Source of the DNA: Berkiella_A sp963976875
Lineage (GTDB): Bacteria; Pseudomonadota; Gammaproteobacteria; Berkiellales; Berkiellaceae
DNA length: 26,956 bases
Reading direction: 5' to 3'
Assembly (NCBI GenBank): GCA_963976875.1
Contig: CAXBML010000037.1
Coordinates: 1-26,956, forward strand
Positions 21,004 through 26,956 of the stretch are shown one piece after another (the stretch's first letter is position 1; each line of letters begins with the position of its first letter). The notes under the pieces were generated by a model. It had not been told where the DNA came from. It was given only the letters and a program-made list of their open reading frames with translations, and made no database searches. The translations under genes and the position numbers were made by a program.

Positions 21004-23418
21004 ATGAGTACTTCCACATGCTTTCATTGCCAATTAGATTTACCAAAAGATAAATCTTATACGCTGGACATTGATGATCTCAAAGCCTATTTTTGTTGTC
21101 CTGGGTGCCAAGCGGTCACACAGACTATTTTAGGGTTGGGGCTTAAAAATTATTATTCTCATCGTGACGGGCCGAATACGCAAGCCATTGATGTTTTGCC
21201 TGAGCTGATTCAAAGCTTAGAAATTTATGATCAAGCCGATATGCAATCTCGTTTTGTTGTGGCTATGGGGGCGAATAAAGAAGCACAAATTGTTATTAAA
21301 GGGATGCATTGTGCGGCTTGTATATGGTTGATTGAAAATCGGTTACAGTTGGTTCCGGGGATTCAAGAACTTAAAATTAACTTGACAACACACAGAGCTA
21401 TTATTCAGTGGGATGATGAGCAGCTTAAACTGAGTCAGGTTTTGCAAGAAATATACAAGCTGGGATATAGTGCTTCTCCTGATATGGGTAATGAGGCCAA
21501 GCAATCACAGGTTAAGATTCGACGGGCAACAATGATGCGCCTGGGCGTGGCAGGCTTAGGGATGATGCAAGTGATGATGTTTGCTACAGCCTTATATATT
21601 GGTGCATGGTCAGATATTGAAGTAGAGCACGTGGTTTTTATCCGTTGGGTTTCTTGGCTTGTGGCAACGCCAGTATTATTTTATGCGGGATGGCCATTTT
21701 TTCAATCGGCCTTTAGGGCGATCCAAGCCAAATATCTTAATATGGATGTCCCTATTTCTCTTGCCTTAATCGCAACCTATACGGCGAGTGTATTTTCAAC
21801 GCTGACTTCTGGAAAAGAAGTTTATTTTGACTCGATATGTATGTTTATTTTCTTTTTAACGTTATCAAAGTTTTTAGAGCTCTCGGCTAGATTTAAGTTA
21901 ACTTCTCCTTTGAGTGTAGAAGATGTATTACCTTTGACGGTTACCAAATTAGAAAACGGGAAAGAATATACGTTGCCATTAGCGCGTATAGCATCTGGAG
22001 ATACATTGTTGATTAAGGCAGGAGAGACGGTTCCGGCTGATGGGATTGTGATCAATGGTATGAGTACGGTTTCTGAAAGTGTCTTAACGGGAGAATCCTA
22101 TCCAAAGTCTAAACGTATCGGTGATAATTTATATACTGGCACACAAAACATTGACCAAGCATTGATTATGCGTGCGAGTGAGGTAGGGCTCGATACTTTA
22201 TTCTCTCATATCACACGTTTAGTTGAAAAAGCGACATTAACAAAGCCGAAGTTATTGGCCTTGACTCATAAAGTCGCTAGTTATTTTGTTGCTTTCGTAT
22301 TGATCATGGCGATGGGGACTATATTATTTTGGAGTCAATATTCCTGGCAACAAGCTTTTGAGAATACGATTTCCGTATTGGTGATAACCTGTCCTTGTGC
22401 TTTGGCTTTGGCGATTCCTGCTGTCGTGACACGCACAACATATACTTTTATGCAAAATGGCTTGTTGATTATAAACAATCATGTGCTAGAGGGATTGAAT
22501 CAGATAACAGATGTTGTTTTTGATAAAACAGGCACATTGACACAAGGCAAACTCACTGTGGCACGTTATGGACAAATTTCTGAGCGTCACAATATTCATC
22601 CTAAAAACATTGCATATCAATTAGAGCAACATAGTGAACATCCTGTTGCAAAAGCGATTAAAGATTTTTGTAAAGAAGAAAATAAAAGATTCACGAGCGT
22701 TGAAAATGTGCGTAGTCATATTAATCAAGGCATAGAGGGGGTTATAGCGGGAAAACAATATAGAATCGGCAAGCCAGCCTTTGCTTTGGGGCTGTGTGAA
22801 AAAATGCAAGCCGACAGACTCTCCATACCCAATGACGTACAGAGATATTGTATTTTAGCAGATAAAAATGGTGCTATTGCTTGGTTTGAAATACTAGATT
22901 CACTGAGAGATGATGCAAAGTTATTGGTTCAAGCATTGCAGAAAACTAAGCGTGCCACTCATATCTTGAGTGGCGATCCATCTAATGAGCCACAAAGCAT
23001 GCAAGCGTTTTTAAATATTGATTATGTGAGAAATAATGCCAGTCCAGAAGACAAAGTCGCGTATCTTGAGAAGCTGAGTTTACAATCTAAGAAAGTACTA
23101 ATGATAGGGGATGGTATTAATGATGCCCCTGTATTAGGCTGTGCGGCGATTTCCATTGCCATGCAAGATGGGTCTGATTTAGCAAAAAATAGTGCAGATG
23201 CTATCTTGATGTCAAATCAACTTAAAGATTTGATTAGTATGTTTGCTATTGCTAAAAAAGGCAAAAGGCTGATGTTACAAAACTTAGTTTGGGCTATAGG
23301 CTATAATGCAATTGCATTGCCATTAGCGGTTTGTGGCTATGTGCAGCCCTATCAGGCTGCTTTAGGTATGTCTATCAGCTCGTTAATTGTTGTCGTGAAT
23401 TCTTTGAGGTTAAGGTGA
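21004..23418 (+). CDS. ccoI: Copper-translocating P-type ATPase for cbb3 assembly
   Basis: P1B-type ATPase (CcoI/FixI) that exports Cu(I) for insertion into the CuB site of the oxidase. 804 residues. The N-terminus has a Cys-rich metal-binding segment (C6-F-H-C9 and C31-C32-P-G-C35), then an HMA domain with G-M-H-C103-A-A-C106. Membrane helices surround the ion site T-C463-P-C465-A-L-A. The actuator domain has L-T-G-E-S (361-365), the phosphorylation site is D507-K-T-G-T-L-T, the nucleotide domain has H-S-E-H-P-V-A, and the hinge is G-D-G-I-N-D-A-P. All catalytic elements are present. RBS GAGG lies 7 nt before ATG 21004. A 67-bp gap with a short CTCTC/GAGAG inverted repeat separates it from ccoH. 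Confidence 0.96.
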   Translation: MSTSTCFHCQLDLPKDKSYTLDIDDLKAYFCCPGCQAVTQTILGLGLKNYYSHRDGPNTQAIDVLPELIQSLEIYDQADMQSRFVVAMGANKEAQIVIKGMHCAACIWLIENRLQLVPGIQELKINLTTHRAIIQWDDEQLKLSQVLQEIYKLGYSASPDMGNEAKQSQVKIRRATMMRLGVAGLGMMQVMMFATALYIGAWSDIEVEHVVFIRWVSWLVATPVLFYAGWPFFQSAFRAIQAKYLNMDVPISLALIATYTASVFSTLTSGKEVYFDSICMFIFFLTLSKFLELSARFKLTSPLSVEDVLPLTVTKLENGKEYTLPLARIASGDTLLIKAGETVPADGIVINGMSTVSESVLTGESYPKSKRIGDNLYTGTQNIDQALIMRASEVGLDTLFSHITRLVEKATLTKPKLLALTHKVASYFVAFVLIMAMGTILFWSQYSWQQAFENTISVLVITCPCALALAIPAVVTRTTYTFMQNGLLIINNHVLEGLNQITDVVFDKTGTLTQGKLTVARYGQISERHNIHPKNIAYQLEQHSEHPVAKAIKDFCKEENKRFTSVENVRSHINQGIEGVIAGKQYRIGKPAFALGLCEKMQADRLSIPNDVQRYCILADKNGAIAWFEILDSLRDDAKLLVQALQKTKRATHILSGDPSNEPQSMQAFLNIDYVRNNASPEDKVAYLEKLSLQSKKVLMIGDGINDAPVLGCAAISIAMQDGSDLAKNSADAILMSNQLKDLISMFAIAKKGKRLMLQNLVWAIGYNAIALPLAVCGYVQPYQAALGMSISSLIVVVNSLRLR

Positions 23419-23434
23419 TGGGAACGAATATACA

Positions 23435-23620
23435 ATGACGATGCTTTATGTATTAATCCCCATTAGTATTTTACTGGTCTTGGTGGCAATGCTATGCTTT
23501 AATTGGGCGGTCAAATCACAGCAATACGATGATTTGGATAGCCCAGCGAGTCAAATTATATTCGATGATGTGGATGCCAAAGACAGTCGTCATAAAGCAG
23601 GAGAAGAAATTGAGCGGTAG
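23435..23620 (+). CDS. ccoS: cbb3 oxidase assembly protein CcoS
   Basis: A 61-residue single-helix protein: M-T-M-L-Y-V-L-I-P-I-S-I-L-L, then W-A-V-K-S-Q-Q-Y-D-D-L-D-S-P-A. The Q-x-D-D-L-D-x-P signature is highly typical of CcoS, followed by the usual I-x-F-D-D stretch. CcoS is required for incorporating cofactors into the cbb3 oxidase. It starts 16 bp after ccoI. ATG 23435 and ATG 23441 are both possible starts, differing by two residues. Its last 11 bp overlap the next gene in another frame. Confidence 0.92.
   Translation: MTMLYVLIPISILLVLVAMLCFNWAVKSQQYDDLDSPASQIIFDDVDAKDSRHKAGEEIER
23599..23603 (+). promoter_or_regulatory. RBS deciding the TTG start of the SafE-family gene
   Basis: AGGAG at 23599-23603 lies 6 nt before TTG 23610, inside the end of ccoS. 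No comparable site precedes the upstream in-frame ATG at 23529, whose added 27 residues are charged and unlike the family's N-terminus. Confidence 0.6.
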
Positions 23621-24311
23621 TGTTTTGCTTGTGAGTGCATTTACAATTGGATTGGTCGGCTCTAGCCATTGTATTGGTATGTGTGGTGGAATTGCAAATG
23701 CACTCAATTATAGTATCGCGAAAGAGCAAAGGACCGTAAAAAATCTTATCCGCTATCAACTCACTTATAATACAGGTCGTATTTTGTCATATGGCGTTAT
23801 TGGTGGCTTGGCTGGCATCATGGGAAATAGCTTGGAAAATTCCCTGGGCCACATGGGATTAACTTCTTTACGTATTTTGGCCGCTGTGATGGTCATATTA
23901 TTAGGATTATATCTAACAGGCTTGTGGCGTTTGATTACGCGTTTAGAAGATATGGGGAAAATATTATGGTCAAAATTAAGTCCATTATCGAAAAAGCTTT
24001 TACCACTAGATCATCCCATTAAGGCTTTGGGATTAGGCATGATTTGGGGTTGGTTACCTTGTGGGCTGATTTATAGCACGCTGACTTTAAGTTTAGCGAG
24101 TGGTAGCTTGTCAATGGGGGCTTTGGTGATGCTGTGTTTTGGGCTAGGGACCTTTCCGGCTATGATATTAACAGGCTCTATGTTGAATGTAACTCAATCC
24201 TTTCTAAAAAAAACTTACTTTAGACAAATATCAGGTTTTTTGATGATTACCTTTGGTCTAATGGCTCTGTATCATTATATTCCTTTCACTCAGCAAGCTA
24301 CTTGCCATTAA
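23610..24311 (+). CDS. SafE/TauE-family membrane protein linked to cbb3 genes
   Basis: Integral membrane protein of about 233 residues in the sulfite exporter TauE/SafE family, in the subgroup related to the DsbD/CcdA transmembrane domain that often follows ccoS. The first helix contains G-S-S-H20-C21-I-G-M-C25-G-G, the family's hallmark pair of Cys in the membrane. A second conserved element, W-G-W-L-P-C-G-L-I-Y, lies near residue 150. Such proteins are often found beside ccoS and a role in metal or thiol delivery for oxidase maturation is plausible but not shown. The TTG start at 23610 is chosen on the AGGAG RBS and because the hydrophobic helix starts directly after it. It overlaps ccoS by 11 bp, so translation is coupled. 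It is the last gene of the operon; the 184-bp gap after it has only a weak ATCTAT/ATAGAT hairpin as a terminator candidate. Confidence 0.85.
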   Translation: MSGSVLLVSAFTIGLVGSSHCIGMCGGIANALNYSIAKEQRTVKNLIRYQLTYNTGRILSYGVIGGLAGIMGNSLENSLGHMGLTSLRILAAVMVILLGLYLTGLWRLITRLEDMGKILWSKLSPLSKKLLPLDHPIKALGLGMIWGWLPCGLIYSTLTLSLASGSLSMGALVMLCFGLGTFPAMILTGSMLNVTQSFLKKTYFRQISGFLMITFGLMALYHYIPFTQQATCH

Positions 24312-24392
24312 TCATAAAATCTATCTAAGTCTGTATAGATGATCAATCTGTTATTTTAGCCAAAGTTGTTATAGACGCATACGGATTATTAG

Positions 24393-24459
24393 ACTAAAGT
24401 TTAGTTGAGAACCTTAAACTATAAGTAAATTTTTATTAAAGAGTACCACTTACTTATGG
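24393..24459. repeat. Palindrome and inverted repeat upstream of the 24496 gene
   Basis: Two symmetric elements lie in the leader of the orphan gene. The first is a 13-bp palindrome, ACTAAA-G-TTTAGT, at 24393-24405. The second is an inverted repeat with 10-bp arms (one G-U pair), CTATAAGTAA at 24419-24428 and TTACTTATGG at 24450-24459, with a 21-nt spacer. They may be operator sites or a 5' UTR hairpin. No convincing -35/-10 pair was found around them. Confidence 0.4.
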
Positions 24460-24495
24460 GATAAATATTAAGTTAGAGTAACAAGGATAGGACTC

Positions 24496-25653
24496 ATGAC
24501 TTCTATATCGTCTGGACTTCATATTAATAGTCCTAATGTCACAGCTATTGATCTGCGTAAGCTAGATACCATCAAGGTTGCAGAGTCGGATGAAAAAACA
24601 TTTCAAAATTATATTCAGAAATCAGAAAAAATTTTAGAGTCTGTTTATACAAAAACTTCTGAACCCTATCAGAATCCAAGAAATAAAGATTATGCCACTG
24701 TAACAGTAGATGGAGAAATTGTTGCTGAGATTGATAATAATGGTTTTGTCAAAACTTCAAATAACATAGGAAAGGAAATTAAAACATTATTTTCATCTGA
24801 AGATATAGTTCTTAAGGGGCCAGAACTGGCACAATCTCGATCTGAAAAAATAGCTGATTTTTTAGGAGGAGAAATTATTAACTCATCTACAGCAATGAGC
24901 CAAAAAGAATTTGATTTCTCTCCTCGCCCTGTTTCTAAAATTGATTTTTTAGCAGGCACAAATTCTGCCAAAGAGACACAAGAAATACAAAAATTAACAA
25001 ACTCATTTAATTCATGGGAATCAGAGTATCTTGCAAGTGGCGTAGGTCAAGATAGGATAAAAGCACTATCTGAGCATGGGGATAAATTTGTTGGCATTAT
25101 GGCAAAAGCAGTTAAAGAGAATGGATATAATAATCCACAACAATTTATTAAATCTTTATCAACAGAAGAACTAGAAACACTCCGTGTTGTGAGTAGTCTT
25201 GCAGAATCTATTAAACCAGATGAACTGGGTAAAGAAGGGGCTCTTAATCTTCTTTTGCCACGTAGTGAACATCAAGACCTTGACAATGATGGTTTTACAA
25301 TGAATGGCATTGGTCGCTCGTGGTCATTCCCACCGCCTAATGCGCCTGAAAGTGTTAAGCTAGCATGGGATGAGGCAACCTCTGGCATGAGTCCTGGTGA
25401 CAAGATGTTGGCTATGATACCTTTTATGCCAATTTTAATTATGATGGATTCAAATGGCCAGGTACATGAAGTTGAGCCCACAGAAGCAAATAATATATAT
25501 GCATCGAAAGATTTTTCATATACAGGTTATGTGCAAGATCGACTGGAGGCCCTAGAATATTTTAGAGCGCAGACACCTGTTGAGCAATATGAAAGACAGA
25601 AAGAATTTTTAACTAAATTTTTAGGGGCTTTGAATAATCAAGATGTTGCATAA
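24496..25653 (+). CDS. Unrecognised 385-residue protein with DxDxDG loop
   Basis: I do not recognise a named family with certainty. The 385-residue protein has no signal peptide or membrane helix, although M-I-P-F-M-P-I-L-I-M-M (307-317) is hydrophobic. The N-terminal 150 residues are Ser/Lys/Glu-rich and look flexible; residues 165-245 look helical. The C-terminal part contains D261-L-D263-N-D265-G266-F, an EF-hand-like Ca-binding loop pattern. It is followed by F-P-P-P-N-A-P-E-S-V-K-L-A-W and T-S-G-M-S-P-G-D-K-M, a block I associate with uncharacterised proteobacterial proteins; that recall is not firm. The start is sound: AAGGA stands 8 nt before ATG 24496. It is a single-gene unit next to a Fic-domain gene. 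A secreted or effector role is possible; base use is similar to its neighbours. Confidence 0.75.
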   Translation: MTSISSGLHINSPNVTAIDLRKLDTIKVAESDEKTFQNYIQKSEKILESVYTKTSEPYQNPRNKDYATVTVDGEIVAEIDNNGFVKTSNNIGKEIKTLFSSEDIVLKGPELAQSRSEKIADFLGGEIINSSTAMSQKEFDFSPRPVSKIDFLAGTNSAKETQEIQKLTNSFNSWESEYLASGVGQDRIKALSEHGDKFVGIMAKAVKENGYNNPQQFIKSLSTEELETLRVVSSLAESIKPDELGKEGALNLLLPRSEHQDLDNDGFTMNGIGRSWSFPPPNAPESVKLAWDEATSGMSPGDKMLAMIPFMPILIMMDSNGQVHEVEPTEANNIYASKDFSYTGYVQDRLEALEYFRAQTPVEQYERQKEFLTKFLGALNNQDVA

Positions 25654-25777
25654 GTTAAGAAGTTAGTTGTATTTTTCTATTTTTAGATAGTATTTATTCT
25701 TTATTCTTATCTTAAAAGTGACATATCTACGTCTTTAATCTGATATAAAACACAATCCATCAGAAAAATAATGTCAT

Positions 25778-26857
25778 ATGTTTCAGTATATTATAATATG
25801 CAAAGTAATTAATTATTTTAAGTTACTCGCAATGCTAAAAGTAGAATTTCCCACATCTTTTACCTTATTACCATATTTTAAGCATTTAAGCCTTGACTAT
25901 AAGGCTAGTGCTGTTTCTAAAACGAGAGAGAATATAGCGCAATTTTGTATTGATGCGAATAAACAAAACAAACCAGAATTAGACCGTATTGAAAGAGAAG
26001 AACCTGGATATTTAAAGGGGGTGATACGAGCCTTTGGGGTTATGCTCGATGAGATTGACGCACCATTATCTGTTGAACTGCTATTAAAATATCATTTATT
26101 AGCAACTGAAACGGTTGAAATGCAAAGGTTATCGCCAACAGACAAAGGGGTTTTTCGAAAGGAAGATGTTGGTTTTTGGGTAATGGATAATAATGCATCT
26201 GAAGCTGGCATATTAGCCGTGTTGAAAAAAATGTGTGCTGGTGACAATAAATATTTGTTTGCGAGAGATGACATCGCTCCAGTGGATGAGATAGAGCTTT
26301 TAGAATATGACATAATCAATTCGAATACTATTGAATATTACATTCGGAATAAAATAGACTATTTTAAATCCAGAATAATATCTCAGTCTGATTCTAATAT
26401 ACGTGAGAGGGCACTGCGAGATATTGCTAAGTTTATAAAAAAGTATGATTATCGTTTTCGTAGCCAACAGTTTGGCTTATATGCTATATCAGACGATCAA
26501 GAGTCAATCACTCTAACAGAAACTAAAATAGATGTTGCCACTTTGGTGGCAGAAGCGATTCAAACATACCATGAGTCTATAACTAAAGCAGAATCAAAAA
26601 ATGAAGCTTTGGACTGTATTATTGACTGTGTGCAAACATTGGAGCAAATTCATCCATTTAAAGATGCTAATTGTAGAGTGTTGGTTTCGATCATTTTGAA
26701 TAAGCTGTTACTGCAAAATGGATGTCCACCCACCATGATAAATGACTTGAATTGTTTCGATTTGTTTGACAGGGACGCGCTTGTCAAAGAAGTGGTACAA
26801 GGCATACCCATGGAAACACAGGCCCCTAATAAGTCACCCGTTTCAATTAAAGTCTAA
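25778..26857 (+). CDS. Fic-domain protein with altered active-site motif
   Basis: A protein of up to 359 residues with a Fic (filamentation induced by cAMP) domain near the C-terminus. Fic enzymes transfer AMP or another phosphate-containing group to proteins. The signature H292-P-F-K-D296-A-N298-C-R300 matches HPFx[D/E]GN[G/K]R except that the first Gly is Ala and the second Cys; the catalytic His, the metal-binding Asp, and the Asn and Arg are kept. Helices before it (265-290) suit the fold. I saw no clear [S/T]xxxE[G/N] inhibitory helix. The N-terminal 240 residues are unassigned. The start is uncertain: ATG 25778 and ATG 25832 both lack an RBS, and the latter (M-L-K-V-E-F-P) removes an 18-residue hydrophobic, Ile-rich leader. 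Fic effectors are common in intracellular pathogens, but Fic domains also occur in toxins and housekeeping proteins. Confidence 0.82.
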   Translation: MFQYIIICKVINYFKLLAMLKVEFPTSFTLLPYFKHLSLDYKASAVSKTRENIAQFCIDANKQNKPELDRIEREEPGYLKGVIRAFGVMLDEIDAPLSVELLLKYHLLATETVEMQRLSPTDKGVFRKEDVGFWVMDNNASEAGILAVLKKMCAGDNKYLFARDDIAPVDEIELLEYDIINSNTIEYYIRNKIDYFKSRIISQSDSNIRERALRDIAKFIKKYDYRFRSQQFGLYAISDDQESITLTETKIDVATLVAEAIQTYHESITKAESKNEALDCIIDCVQTLEQIHPFKDANCRVLVSIILNKLLLQNGCPPTMINDLNCFDLFDRDALVKEVVQGIPMETQAPNKSPVSIKV

Positions 26858-26954
26858 CTCAGCCTTTAGGCACACATTGGCGACCAGCCACTCAAGTGTA
26901 TATACACTGAGTGATCCCCACGAATCTCACGTAGTTAGCCTCTGAAACTCAGCC
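26856..26954. repeat. Non-coding block with 9-bp direct repeats and palindrome
   Basis: AACTCAGCC occurs at 26856-26864 and again at 26946-26954, exactly 90 bp apart. Between them lies a near-perfect palindrome at 26889-26913: CACTCA, one extra A, GTGTATATACAC, then TGAGTG. GCCTTTAGGC at 26862-26871 is another short inverted repeat. The block is richer in G and C than the surrounding genes, holds stop codons in all frames, and begins at the Fic stop codon. It could be a terminator plus a repeat unit or the start of a tandem array cut off by the window edge. Confidence 0.4.
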
Positions 26955-26956
26955 AT

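Noticed and set aside
23529..23609. Upstream ATG as the start of the SafE-family gene
   Set aside because: The 27 extra residues are charged and unlike the family, lie wholly inside ccoS, and have no RBS; TTG 23610 has AGGAG at ideal spacing.
26867..26956. Reverse-strand gene start at the right edge (ATG GCT GAG...)
   Set aside because: The frame meets TGA after nine codons and the other frames also stop early; treated as non-coding repeat sequence.

Overview
The window is an AT-rich bacterial segment with no RNA genes, CRISPR arrays or recognisable insertion sequences. It joins a complete cbb3 oxidase locus typical of Proteobacteria to several proteins of eukaryotic style: an ankyrin-repeat protein, a histone-deacetylase-fold protein, a Ser/Thr kinase with an SP/SR-rich tail, and a Fic-domain protein. 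My inference is a host-associated gammaproteobacterium of the Legionellales type, possibly near Legionella or the intranuclear amoeba symbiont Berkiella. This rests on gene content and style, because no taxonomic marker gene is present.

Left part (1-12100): a mosaic of short, mostly single-gene units on both strands. In order it holds a Nudix hydrolase, an APH-GNAT pair (reverse), a CHMI-type tautomerase, an ankyrin protein (reverse), an HDAC-family deacetylase, a coupled pair of sodium:solute symporter and Asp/Glu racemase (reverse) preceded by a 342-bp leader with a possible His-rich micro-ORF, a helical orphan protein (reverse), a lipocalin-like protein, an FAD monooxygenase (reverse), and the kinase. 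Several convergent junctions carry clear hairpins. Four proteins here (deacetylase, orphan, kinase and, more weakly, monooxygenase) end in short Lys/Arg clusters, which would suit nuclear or nucleic-acid-directed secreted proteins but are unproven.

Middle (12124-15844, reverse): a probable three-gene operon of a cation:proton antiporter with a C-terminal TrkA-N domain, an unrecognised 284-residue protein joined by a TAATG overlap, and a membrane-anchored alpha/beta hydrolase.

Right-middle (16074-24311, forward): a strong sigma70-type promoter followed by ccoN-ccoO-ccoQ-ccoP-ccoG-ccoH-ccoI-ccoS and a SafE/TauE-family membrane protein. These genes encode the high-affinity cbb3 cytochrome c oxidase and its copper-delivery and assembly factors. 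CcoQ (57 aa), an unusually short CcoH (65 aa) and a TTG-started SafE gene are easy to miss.

Right end (24312-26956): an orphan 385-residue protein with a DxDxDG loop, a Fic-domain protein with the altered motif HPFKDANCR, and at the edge a non-coding block in which a near-perfect palindrome lies between 9-bp direct repeats 90 bp apart. It may be the first unit of a repeat that continues outside the window.
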